64,000 nucleotides of DNA from NCBI GenBank assembly GCA_024516155.1, contig JAJJXM010000011.1, positions 715,501 to 779,500 on the forward strand. Direction: 5' to 3'. This stretch comes from Pyronema omphalodes. Taxonomy: Eukaryota; Ascomycota; Pezizomycetes; Pezizales; Pyronemataceae. The first letter of the stretch is position 1; each line of letters opens with the position of its first letter. Made by a program: the position numbers and the translations under genes. The notes under the pieces are model-generated. The model searched no databases and was not told where the DNA came from. It worked only from the letters and a program-made list of their open reading frames with translations. This document shows, in pieces, positions 24,225 through 34,992 of the stretch.

Positions 24225-26447
24225 ATGATTTCCTTCAACTCTCTCGAATACAGCAAGAAGCACCCCACCTGGGGAAGGTCAGTTCAAACCTATGCTAACC
24301 ACAACCAACTCAGCAATAATTCCTCTGGAAATCACTCGGTCGGACAGTACGACCACTGTATTCCTAACGGGAATTATGGTAAGACGGGATCGGAGGAATC
24401 TTCCATGACACACGCCAACTGTGAGTTACTTCATTTCCGTTATGCAGTTTCTGAGATCACAGACGTGGACAATAATAGAGCATTGCTAATGCATTAAGTG
24501 TGTAAAGCGGGAGTGGTAGACCTTTGTGCATTTGACCGTCGGGATGCCGGTATTATGTTGAATCCCGTTTTTGCACCTGTGTTGGCTCCGCCCATCAATA
24601 ACGGCGGCAACGGCAGCAACCAGAGTTCCGAGACCTATGAAAATAATGACCGGGAACTTGCTGCCAATGCCAATGGCTTTATTCGGCAGCTGTTCAACCC
24701 AACCCCTGCGCTAGGAAACAGCACCAGTCATCCAACCCATCGCCGCCCTCTTACCCCAACCCAAGAAGCTCTCCATATCCAATTGCAAAATATTAGGCTC
24801 AACTCCAAAGACATAATGTCGGCAGATTATTTGGAAGCGGCGCAGCGTTATCTCTACGAAACGACTAGGCGAAAATTTTCCTCACAGAAAATCACTACAT
24901 ATCCCACTTTCACTCTGATGGGAAGTCCAGACAAATTCAGCGAGCCCGGGCTTTCGGATGCTTCCTCGGATAGCAACGAAAAACAATCAGAACCTACTAC
25001 GCCAGATGGAAAAATAAATCTTGGGGGATACCCAAATACCTCGTCCTATATCCTACCGTTGGACCCGAATTTCGCGGATCATACCAAGGGAAATCAAGCA
25101 ATTGGTACAACTATTCAGCCTAGTCATATCAACACCATCTCTACTACAGGCATTTCTATCAAGAGCACTGGTCAAATCGACCCTTACATACCCGCGGTTG
25201 TTGGAAACGATTCTGCTAAATTTGGGACTGGTACCCAACCTTTTGGTTGGTCTGCAAAATACCAAAACAGTAATAATATACACCCCATTAGCGACTGTAG
25301 TATCGTTCACAATGTACCAAGGATTATTCCTGGTGCTCCTTATGTCGAGATGCAAGCAACAAGACCCTTTGGAGTCCCACACAACTGCTCTGCCTACAAT
25401 TGCAATAGCACTCAATGCTTTCATAACCAGTTGCGAATCCAAAACGAACAGCTTACAGAAAAGATGCAACATTATGAGAGTCTTCTACGTTTAAGTAAAG
25501 AGAAGCTCGAGTACGCATGTAACCAGGCCCTGATGAATATTACAATCCGCGAAGCTGAGATTGCCAAACTTCGATTGCAGCTTCGCCAACAAGGTCTCCG
25601 CCCTTGCAGCGAACCAGAAGGCTCTGGGGATCTATTCTTTGAGAAAGAAATTAGTATGCTATTTCGTGTGCTTTGCTGTTGGGGCAAATGTTTTTATAAA
25701 TTTCCCACCGGAGAACTTTATAGTCTTCCTCAGAACCTTCACAATTTTATAACTGAGATCTGCGAAGACAAGTCAAACGAACAGAACCTTATGGCCACTC
25801 ACCAGACTAAATATCTTGTGGTTGTGGCGATGGCGTCGCGGTGGATGGTCGAGAAGATCCTGAATCCTCAGTTCTTGGACATGGCAGTTGAAATTGTTAA
25901 GGCAGCGGTATCCAGGAAGAATAGCCCACATCGCGGAAGAGGAGATATCATCAAAGGTATTTTCGAATTTTAATTACTGGCTGGATGTAATACTAATGAC
26001 ATTTTACAAGACCAAAATTCCGAAACCCGCTTATTCGATGTTATTCAGGAGACAGCTGGCAAGCACGCACTTGCATTTATTGATATGATACATCCATTAA
26101 TGAGTCGTCCTACCGATAAATCACACAGAGAACAAACCCAGAAACAGTTTGTTCAAGTAGCCCAACACGCCGCTCGTATCGTTTTGGACGCCGCAAGAAA
26201 GGAATCGAGCCTTTGCTTCCGTTTTCCTCGGCTTGGGGATGGCTTTATGTCCTCCAGTATGAAGGATGTTACTGGAGATACATTAGGCCTAGATGTTGCC
26301 CCGAAAGCATCAACTTCGATCTGGCATGAACTGCATGGAGATCGGGTTCGTCTCTCGGTTCTTCCCTATGTCACTGCATGCATGAACGCCGACGGCAAAC
26401 TCGGATGCACTATTAATGTTTACAAGGCAAATGTCTTGCTCTTTTGA
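24225..26447 (+). CDS. Uncharacterised 689-aa protein with coiled coil
   Basis: I do not recognise this family. The model has three exons (24225-24420, 24520-25956, 26011-26447). The last intron is short with a TACTAAT branch site, and all phases close. Residues 1-350 are low-complexity (Asn, Ser, Thr, Pro). A small Cys cluster (HNCSAYNCNSTQC, near residue 354) precedes a predicted coiled coil (about 365-420) with regular Leu/Ile spacing. The C-terminal ~270 residues are compact and more conserved-looking: FRVLCCWGKCFYKFP, then an amphipathic helical stretch, then LAFIDMIHPLM, and a final RLSVLPYVTACMNADGK. The first intron is less certain: an alternative start is the ATG at 24556, giving a protein lacking about 78 residues. 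No signal peptide or membrane span is visible. Confidence 0.65.
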
Positions 26448-27921
26448 GTATCTCAATACTGTGCAATCTTCCTGACACAATATTTGCTATTTGATCAATT
26501 TAGTGTCAAATTGTGCTATTATCCATGTATATGTGGAATTTTGATTACCTAACTTTTGTTCATAATTGGTTTCTTTCCTATGTATTGTTGATTTCTGCTC
26601 CATCTCTTTCGATTTCCTATAATTGTGCTTGGTACTACTTTCTTTGTTTCGAAGGTGATTGCAGTCTGATATGCGTAAAAATATATGGAAGAGCAAAGGA
26701 GTGAGTTCTGTTTGAGCTGGATGGCGGCCAGGGTTGAAATAGCAACGAAAAAAAACATATTATAAGGCGTTATTTTTGGCGGATCAAATATCACGCCTGT
26801 ACATGTATAGACGAAAATTATAAAAATTGATAGGCCTGGTTTGTCCGGATTTCACAACCATTTTTTAGTACATACAACCCATTTTTAGTTCATGGATCAT
26901 CAATTCAGGGTCCTTTCTAAACATGATTTTAACTACAATCGGTATTTCTATACCTGGCCGGGTAAATGAAACTAAGCGATGGTATGTACATGAAGAAATT
27001 CGTTTCAACGAGTGATTCCATATGATTATGGTGTTGAATGAAGCTACCGATTCTGACACACCGGAGCGAAGCTTTAACCCTCAGAAAGAGCTTAATCGTA
27101 CGAACAACATACGACTTTGCAGGGCATCTGGAAATGCGTCCGTAATCCTCACTTCATATACAAGACCACAGTGACTCCACTTGCGTTACTTTATATACAA
27201 GCATGCAGGATAACCGGCGACAACGAATGAACAGCTTCCATGGATATCGAAGCCCGAGGCTCCAGGTACAATGACAATTCGGGGATCTCCTAGTAAGACA
27301 GCTTGCCGCCGATGTGCATCAAATCTCATCAGGGTCAACCCAAACACAGGCAACTACAGCTCATCTGATAACCGTTAAAGCAAATGGTTGACGGATCGCC
27401 ATGTGAATCGATGCTGTCTTAAAGCTGTCGAAACGAACGCGCACCGGATGCCGTCAGCATGTTCTAGAAGAATGGTTTTAAGCGGAATCTTTCGTAATTC
27501 TGGACAATTATTCTTTTGGGCGTAGTTGGCACGGCGTGTGTAGGGATACGTAGGGGTGGGCCGTGCAAAGCAGCCGAGTGGTAAAAGGGATAGAAAGAAA
27601 GAAGCCTTACGGTGAAATTCTTAAGCCGGCGGCGCCATCAACGCGAACCCTAGCTAGAGCGAAATGGACTCTCGCAGCAGCGCGGATACGGATACTGCCA
27701 CTTCCTCCCAACTAAAATCTCTCCACCACACACCACCTCGACACCTGTTAATATCTAACCCCCATCCGCCTTCGACGCACAAAAGACACAATCCTTCAAA
27801 AAAGCAACCTCACCTACCGTCTATTTTTTTCCCCCGTGCTCTCAGGCTCACGCACACTCGATACCCACTCGCGTTACCTGCATCTCCCCGCCGCAAGCAC
27901 CTCTACAATCCTTAGCCCACG
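26448..27921. other. Intergenic plus 5' region of hydroxylase
   Basis: No gene is supported. The last ~250 bases (27664-27915) contain an ATG-initiated frame of 82 codons ending 6 nt before the hydroxylase ATG. It is Pro/His/Ser-rich, looks like C-rich 5' leader and could at most be an upstream ORF. Confidence 0.5.
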
Positions 27922-29213
27922 ATGGGTCTTCCAACTATCTCCTTGGCCGAGCTTGAGCAGCACAACAGCTCAAAGTCATGCTACGTGACCATCGGAAGCA
28001 AAGTCTACGATGTCACGTCCTTCCTTAGCGACCACCCTGGTGGTGAGGACTTGATTATTGAGTTAGTGAACCACTTTCCCCCCTTTTTGTGTTGTTTACT
28101 TTTGGCGCGATTTTCTAATGGTGTTGTAGATGGGGTGGAAAAGACATCACCGCTATTCTTGCCGACGAGATCTCCCACGCTCACTCAGAATCTGCCTACG
28201 AGATTCTTGATGACTACCACATTGGTTTCCTACCTCAGAACCATATTCCTGCACCCGTGGGTGGCTTGATGCCTCCATCTCCCCCCGGATCGCCGGCCAA
28301 CTTGGGCTTGAAAGAGGTGGAATGTGAGGAGGATTTAAACATTCCTACGGACATCACCGCCGACTACAAGGTGCACAAATTCTTAGACCTTAGCAAACCG
28401 TTATTCCTACAGGTTTGGAATGGAGGTTTCTCCAAGGAGTTCTACCTTGAGCAAGTCCACAAACCTAGACACTACAAGGGTGGTGAAAGTGCGCCATTGT
28501 TTGGAAACTTTCTCGAACCTTTAAGTAAAACGCCATGGTGGGTTGTGCCGATTCTCTGGCTTCCCTGTGTAGCGTATGGACTCTACCGTGCAAACGAGGG
28601 ATTATCAAGTCCAGTCGTTACCGCCTCGCTCTGGGGATTTGGTATTGCTATCTGGACATTGCTGGAGTACGCTCTCCATAGATGTTTGTTTCACGTTGAC
28701 GAGTAAGTTTCCGTACTTTTTGTAACATGATTGGACAAAAATTAATTTCAATAGGAAAATGCCCGACAACCGTGTATTCATTACTCTTCACTTTTTACTC
28801 CATGGAATCCATCACTATCTTCCTATGGACAGACTCCGTCTCGTTATGCCCCCCGCTTTATTCACTATTCTTGCCACTCCCTTCTGGAAGTTGGCCCACA
28901 TTATCTTCTGGACCAACTGGTACATGGGTACCGCAGTGTACTGTGGTGGTATCACCGGCTACATCTGCTACGACTTGACCCACTACTTCCTCCACCACAA
29001 GAAGTAAGTTTCTGCAGCTCTAAATATTTAATTTGAGTTACAAACTAACCTAAGAATAGCCTCCCTTCATACTACAAAGAGCTCAAGAAATACCATCTTC
29101 AGCACCACTTTGCAGACTTTCAAAGCGGTTTCGGTGTCACTAGCAAGTTCTGGGACAAAATTTTCGGTACCGAACTTATTTACGCCGGATCTGCTGCAAA
29201 GAAGATTAACTAA
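27922..29213 (+). CDS. SCS7: Sphingolipid fatty-acid 2-hydroxylase (cyt b5 fusion)
   Basis: Scs7/FA2H enzymes add the alpha-hydroxyl group to the N-acyl chain of ceramides in the ER membrane. Four exons (27922-28061, 28130-28702, 28755-29003, 29060-29213) encode 371 aa, close to the usual length. Residues 1-80 form a cytochrome b5 domain with the heme motif SDHPGGEDLI. The catalytic part has transmembrane segments (ILWLPCVAYGLY, WGFGIAIWTLLEY) and the di-iron histidine boxes HRCLFH, HFLLHGIHH, HYFLHH and YHLQHHF in the family order. The last ends near FGTELIYAGSAAKKIN. All four exons are needed to assemble the histidine boxes, so the splicing is well supported. The ATG context and the start of the b5 fold agree. 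Confidence 0.95.
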
Positions 29214-30079
29214 ATTCTTTTACTTGTGCGGGAAATGATGTTTTTGTTTTTTTGTTTTTTTCTGATTTCTTTGGCCCCCACCTCGATATGATGCCTTTTT
29301 ATGTCATAATCCTCCTCGCTACTACTACTACTTTTTTATGCCCCCCCTTTATGTGTATAGGACTCTTTTATTTTGTTTTGTCTACATTTTACACTATTTT
29401 TTTTTCTTTGGGATATTTCACTTTTAAGGGTTCTTTTTTTTTCTCTCTTTCTCTCGCCTTGTTATCCTAATCTTTTTCTTTCTTTTTGCGCCCTACCTGA
29501 TGATGCAGCAAAAATTATAGCAAAAGAAAAAAAAAGGCGATGTACGATAATGTACTGTAATGTTTAATCGGCGCTCTTTGGATGATTTGTTATGTGTGGT
29601 CTTTTTTTATGTACAGTATACTTACCTGTATCTACTATACCCCCAGTGCTGAAAGTGGCTGAAGGGGCTGAACGTTATTGATGATGCATATTATGTATAT
29701 GGATATGGAAAGGAAAGGAAAGGAAAGGAAGGTGTTAATAGAGTTGAAAACTATAAAGGGGGGTTTTTAATGAATAAATATGACCTTTGGATATGCTATA
29801 TAAAATATGCAATATATGAATTGTTGTTCCATGTGAATGGGGTTTGGATGTGGAGATGTTTTATGAAGAATTTCTTATTTTTGTATAAGCAGTACAAACA
29901 ACGAAGCTTAGCCCAGCTGAATGATGTATAGAAATTCGAACTCCGAATTAAATTTCATGACTAAACCAAGCAGAAAAAACAGAAAACAAAAAAACGCCTT
30001 ATCCCATCCCATCCTATTCGATACCATCCGATACCATTTTTTGTTGCCCAGTTTTGTTATACAATTCGTTATCTCCATT
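29214..30079. other. Intergenic between convergent genes
   Basis: T-rich 3' region of the hydroxylase followed by A/T-rich DNA with a short GGAAA repeat at about 29708. No gene is seen. Confidence 0.6.
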
Positions 30080-31024
30080 TTACCAAAACCCCTTCTTTGG
30101 TTCCTTTAAAACCTCCTCCAACACATTCCCAATCTCCGACCAATCCATCCTCCCCCTCTCCTCCACCACCCTCCAAAACCCCTCCATCTCCTTCGTCCCC
30201 AAACAAACCCACCACCCACCAATAATACACCTAACCTCCCCGTCCTCCGGTTTTCTCGGTAGCACCTCACGCCTCAAAACCCCCTCCACCCACTCCCTAT
30301 CCCTCTTGACTCTCTTTCCCAGTATCTCCAACTCCACAGCCTTCTTCCCCTTGATCCCATCAATCACCCGCCCCACCGCCTCCCTTTCCTCCCGCATCCT
30401 TCTCTCCTCCAAAATCACCCGTTCCTCCCGCTCCTTCTCTTTCCTCGCCAGAATTCTCTCCTCTTCAATCCCTCGTCGCCGTGCGTTCTCAGCCGCAATC
30501 TCGCGGTCCTCCGCTTCCCGGGTGGCTAGAGAGGCGTTTTGCAGCTCGGACCGACTACGTAGCCATTCATGGTAGGCTCGTTGCCGGTCACGTCGTTCTA
30601 GGGATTTAAGTTTTTTTGCGCCGAGCTTCTTTGGGGGACGGGTAGTCCGGCGGGTAGTGTTGGTGGTAGAGGGCCCGGCGGCGGGGTCGGCATGGTGGTC
30701 TTCGGGGGAGGAATCGGAGTCCGAGTCGGAGTCACTGGGGGTCGGCGGGCGATCTAGGAATGGCGCGGTTTCGGAGGCTATACCGGTATGGTCTTCGTCG
30801 TCGGAGGCATCTTCTAGTGCGGCGTGGAGATTGGTGGGGTTGTGATTGTGCTGCTCGGAGGGTGTTTGTTCGTTAACTTCTGGGTTGGGATCGCTTGCTG
30901 GTGGTGGTGGATTGATTGCGGCGCGACGGTTTTGGTCGTAGCGGTCGAAGGCGTAGAGAAAGCCTACTGCGGCTAGGAGTAGAGGTGAGAGGATTATTAG
31001 GTTGTAGAGGAATGGTGGTAACAT
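30080..31024 (-). CDS. DDRGK1 (UFBP1)-like membrane-anchored protein
   Basis: Single exon, 314 aa from the ATG at 31024. Order of parts seen: an N-terminal hydrophobic segment (residues 5-26, LYNLIILSPLLLAAVGFLYAF); an acidic, Ser/Asp-rich linker to about 130; KKLGAKKLKSLERRDRQR at 132 opening a long charged coiled coil (to about 245); then a compact C-terminal domain with GEVRCIIGGWWVCLGTKEM and ERGRMDWSEIGNVLEEVL. This order, the K-[IL]-GAKK-L-x-x-LE signature and the winged-helix-like end match animal DDRGK1, the ER-bound adaptor of the UFM1 E3 complex. The DDRGK motif itself is replaced (GGWW here). Function in this fungus is inference. It shares a 259-bp divergent promoter with prefoldin 4. 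Confidence 0.6.
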   Translation of the reverse strand: MLPPFLYNLIILSPLLLAAVGFLYAFDRYDQNRRAAINPPPPASDPNPEVNEQTPSEQHNHNPTNLHAALEDASDDEDHTGIASETAPFLDRPPTPSDSDSDSDSSPEDHHADPAAGPSTTNTTRRTTRPPKKLGAKKLKSLERRDRQRAYHEWLRSRSELQNASLATREAEDREIAAENARRRGIEEERILARKEKEREERVILEERRMREEREAVGRVIDGIKGKKAVELEILGKRVKRDREWVEGVLRREVLPRKPEDGEVRCIIGGWWVCLGTKEMEGFWRVVEERGRMDWSEIGNVLEEVLKEPKKGFW

Positions 31025-31283
31025 TGCCGTTGGGTTTTGAGGTTGTGGTTGTGGTTGTGAAGGTCGTGGTTGCAAGATGCGGATTGAAAGAGTTGTAGGC
31101 TAAAGACGGTGGTTGCAGACGCGCTAAAACATTGGATGATGCCAGCTGCCAGGCTCCAGCACCGGCCAGCTGCCCCACCATCCACGGTAGCACCAGCAGC
31201 AGCACCAGCCATACATAGCAGTATCGATACTATCAGCGCCCTCCACCCCGCCGCCTCCCCCCACCTACAGCTCCAAAAAAACA
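31025..31283. promoter_or_regulatory. Bidirectional promoter, DDRGK1-like / prefoldin 4
   Basis: Only 259 bp separate the two divergent start codons, so the upstream control of both genes must overlap. It is Cys-codon-free GC-richer DNA with CAGC repeats (31180-31210) and no clear TATA box. Confidence 0.6.
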
Positions 31284-31885
31284 ATGGACAGACGCCTGGT
31301 ATAACCTCCTCCTCCTTCTCCTCCTCCTCATTCCCGACAACGGCAAGATCACCACCAGCTAACGATAATAAGCTTTCAAAAGAAGACGAGTCCGCGACCG
31401 AGGTCCAGGTCACGCGCGCAGACCAGGATAAGATCAATGCTTTCTCTACACTGCACCAGAAACAGACTGCGTTACAGGAGGATTTGAAAAGTAAACGCGT
31501 ACGTGGGAATCATGATCCTTCTCCTAATGCCAATCCCTCTCCCTCGGCTTTCCCTCTCCTAATCACGATTACGATCCGCCGACGGAATCTACGCAGAAAG
31601 AACAGCTACTAACCGGCACCACAGCAAGATAGGGAATACGTCGAAGAAGTTAAAGAAGAGCTAGAACTCGCGGACGAGGAGGAATTAGTTCCCTATAAAG
31701 TCGGCGATTCATTCTTTCTTCTACCCCTGGATGAGGTCCAGGAACTCCTACAGGGAGATCTCGATGGCGCTGATGAAAAGATCTCGGAGATTGAGGAACA
31801 GATTGAGGAGAATAAGGGTGTGCTTGATGGCCTGAAGGTTGAGCTTTATGCGAAGTTTGGGAAGGCGATTAATTTGGATGTATAG
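31284..31885 (+). CDS. GIM3: Prefoldin subunit 4
   Basis: Beta-class subunit of the hexameric cytosolic prefoldin that hands unfolded actin and tubulin to CCT. Exons 31284-31298, 31373-31498 and 31625-31885 give 133 aa, the normal size. Exon 1 is only 15 nt (MDRRL) and joins directly to the conserved LSKEDE start of the family; the 74-nt intron has a CTAAC branch site right before the acceptor. Coiled-coil arms flank the beta-hairpin region ELVPYKVGDSFFLLPLDEVQ, and the protein ends in LYAKFGKAINLDV, the family signature. Phases close exactly. Because of the tiny first exon, automatic annotation may choose a wrong upstream start in the C-rich leader. Confidence 0.93.
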
Positions 31886-32914
31886 TTGAGTTGATAGATG
31901 GATTGTTGGGGGAAGGGATGTATAATGGGATTGATGGATGGATGGATTGATGAATGGATGGATAGGGGGATGGAGGGATGGATGGATGGATGGAAGGATA
32001 ATAATGTTGATACCCATAGAGACGCGCGAGTGATTACAGATGAGGGGCCGTAGGATCCGTACTTACTACCATAACGGCCGGGCAAAAAGCCACAATTGTC
32101 ACCAATATCATAGCACCTACAGCTCTAACTTTTCTCATACAAGGAATACATAGCCCATAGCCCATAGCCCTAATAACGGCGTTAAGCAGTCCAACGTCCG
32201 TTGACGATCCGATCTGATCTGATCTGATCTACCACAAGTCAGGGTGGAATTAAGCTTCTCCGAACTCGAACTGGAACTGGAACTCGAACTATGTACATAC
32301 ATACCACAGATAGACGGGACGGATCACGTCTTCTTTCGAAAGGATTCTAGAAAATACTATGTATGATGCTATGGTGCTATCTATGATGCTATGATGCTAT
32401 GATGCTATGGTGCTATGGTGCTATGGTGCTATGGTGCTACACCATATATCTCCGTTATACACAACCTTGATCTTTGATATGTAAGCAATTTACACATCCA
32501 TTTCGCGTATCATATAGCATATCCAAATTACGTGAAAAAGCATAGCGCGGGACTAAATAACTATCGCCCACCCCAAAAATCTGCGCCGGATCATCCATGG
32601 CTAGGACTAAGAAGTGGGGCGGTTCGGAGCTCCTTTGTAACTCTATGTATTTTCCCCACGGGTAAACCCCAGCTCCACAATTTTAAGATCACCATTATGG
32701 TGCTGCAAGCTATGAGATTGGTGGGTTGGATTATAAATACAGACTTGCTATGCTTGATTGTTGAGCCCACCGCTACTACATATAAAATACGGGATTCCAG
32801 ATTTTGAAGCTGGATACTTAATACCTGTTACCTGATACCTAAAATCTAAGACGACACATTTACGACTACGACTACAGATTCGACTGCTTATTTGACTTTG
32901 TTACAATAATCATT
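31886..32914. other. Intergenic with minisatellites
   Basis: Contains a GGAT/GATG tetranucleotide tract (about 31890-32000), a short GATCT run (32210-32230) and an 8-bp GCTATGGT tandem (about 32360-32440). No gene is seen. The last ~100 bases are the leader of the epimerase-like gene. Confidence 0.7.
32360..32440. repeat. 8-bp tandem repeat (GTGCTATG)n
   Basis: Repeats of GTGCTATG / ATGCTATG in an almost perfect array, non-coding. Confidence 0.85.
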
Positions 32915-34081
32915 ATGGCTGCTCCTAAGATCTTCGCGTTCGTAATAACCTGCTAAGATACTGTGCTGAGGATGTAATACTGATTTTTTTCTTTTTTTTT
33001 TTTTTGGGGAGATAGAACTGGAACTACCGGATACATTGGCGGTACTGCTCTTGAGTTGATTCTCAGAACCCACCCGGAGTACCAAGTCACCGCTCTTGCC
33101 CGCGACGAAAAAAAGGCCGCCGCTCTCCGTGCTCAGCATCCTACTGTTAACACCGTTATCGGAACCCTTGACTCGCTTGATGTCATTGAGGCCGGTGTCT
33201 CTGATGCCGACATTGTTCTTCGTATGTTCTCCTGAACGGGTGAAAATATTGATTCTGTGGATCTGGATCTAATGTAATGATGAATTGCAGACTTTGCCGA
33301 CTGTGATCACGTCCCTTCTGCTACTACTATTGTTAACACTCTCGCCAAGGCTTCGTCCCAGAAGTTCTTGATCCATACCTCTGGCTCTGCTATCTTGGCT
33401 GATTGCTCTAAGCCGGAGCTTTTTGGAGAGCCTATTACTAAGGACCTCGAATACGGTGATGAGAGCACCATTGAGGCTATTACTTCCTTCCCTATCGATG
33501 GACACCCTCACAGAGATGTCGACGTCATCGTGCTCGGCGCCCCAAGCAATGTTAACACTGCTATCGTCTGTCCTCCTTGTATCTATGGAACTGGTACTGG
33601 ATCAGGAAACACCAAGTCCATGCAGGTTCCTTTGTTGATCAACCGGTTTTTGAAGAGAGGAAAGGGATTCACGGTTCAGAAGGGAAAGAGCGAGTGGAAC
33701 AATGTGCATGTTTGCGACTTGGCAAAGGTGTATTTGAAGTTGACTGAGGCTGCTGTTGCAGGAGGAAAGGGTGCAGACTGGAATGAGAAGGGTTACTACT
33801 TTGCTCAGAGTGGAAGACATGCTTGGGAGGATCTTTCGAAGGAGATTGCTAAGAAGTGTAAGGAGATGAACCTGCTCCCTACTGAGGAGATTGATTACCT
33901 TGACAACAAGGATATCTTGGAACTCCACCCCTTCGGTCATGTTGCTTGGGGTACCAACTCTATCGGAAAGGCCGAGCGTGCTAGAAGGTTGTTTAACTGG
34001 ACTCCCAGCCGTGAGAGCTTGTCGGAGACTTTGGAAGAGGCTATCAAGGTCGAGGCGAAGGCTTTGGGATTGTCAATCTAG
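32915..34081 (+). CDS. NAD(P)-binding Rossmann (epimerase/NmrA-like) protein
   Basis: Short-chain-type nucleotide-binding protein of the atypical/extended SDR group. Exons 32915-32937, 33016-33221 and 33291-34081 encode 339 aa. The splice after the 23-nt first exon creates the dinucleotide-binding loop ATGTTGYIGG (glycine pattern TGxxGYIG) immediately after MAAPKIF, strong support for the model. Further conserved features are ALARD (strand 2), DADIVLHFADCDH, the HTSGSAIL strand, and CPPCIYGTGTGSGN. Intron 1 carries a T-rich run before its acceptor. The substrate and the catalytic Ser-Tyr-Lys arrangement are not clear from sequence, so only the fold is claimed. Related fungal proteins are annotated as NAD-dependent epimerase/dehydratase or NmrA-like. 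Confidence 0.88.
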
Positions 34082-34925
34082 ATTATGTAATGGGGTATGT
34101 ATGTAGTAGTAATGACGGATTGGAAAAAAAATACATAGTATGTATAGTTTGTAATAAAAATAGCTGAATCTGGTACATCCATCCAAGATAATCAAGATGA
34201 AGAAGAAAGAAAAAGAAGAAGAAAAGCTGCTTCTGGTGCTGAATTTGTGTGGGGAGCGTTACAGCTTGCGGCTTGGAAATCTCGTCTATTAGCGTGCATC
34301 CGTAGCGTGTCTCGTAGGCGGCCGTCGTCGTCGTTCGGGGCTCGGAAGTCGGGATGTTGCCAACTCAATTTGCTTGCTTCGGAGTGGAACCGGGCTGGGA
34401 TGGGATGGGATAGTTGAGGGCGGCAGTGGGGTGGAGATTACATCAGCAACTTTGCGGGATGAATCGGGATGAGGCTCTTTGTCGGAATCAATAAACAAAT
34501 AACAAATCCATAACAAACAATACTCCCCCCGAAATTCCAATCTGTAATCACTTTTCTCCCAAAAATAATCGCCAACTGGTTCCTGCCGAAATCCGCCAGG
34601 GCCCCTCTGTTCCGGTCTTCCCGACACCCGTGCCTCCGTACCTTAGCGTCTTATCAGATGATCTCAGATCTATCCCGGATCCCGCGTAACCTCACAAATT
34701 GCACGGCGGTGATTGGTGCTTAACCTGGCCCGAGGTTAATGTTCCGAAAACCAGCACTCGTGTGGTCAAGTGTCAGTCTCGATAATCCACTCCACATTCC
34801 ATTGTCAAAGTCCAGAGGTTTGTTATTCACATAGCCCAGCACCTTCTTGAAACCTTCTTTCCCTTCTTACCTTTCCCTTTCGCCACCGATAACCCGTCAT
34901 TGACGTTGCGAGTGAGGGTAGTGCA
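34082..34925. other. Intergenic, SDHB upstream region
   Basis: No gene is supported. The final ~150 bases are pyrimidine-rich promoter DNA leading to the SDHB TATA-like element. Confidence 0.6.
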
Positions 34926-34932
34926 TATATAA
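34926..34932 (+). promoter_or_regulatory. TATA-like element of SDHB
   Basis: TATATAA lies 61 nt before the SDHB start codon and just downstream of a CT-rich block (34845-34885), the usual arrangement of strongly expressed fungal promoters. The transcription start is not determined. Confidence 0.5.
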
Positions 34933-34992
34933 CCTACTTCTCTGTGGACCTTGGACCGACACCTCTCCGCTCTCACACACAACACCAACATA

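Noticed and set aside
27664..27915. 82-codon frame ending just before the fatty-acid hydroxylase
   Set aside because: Low-complexity leader sequence; could be an upstream ORF, but nothing supports a separate gene.
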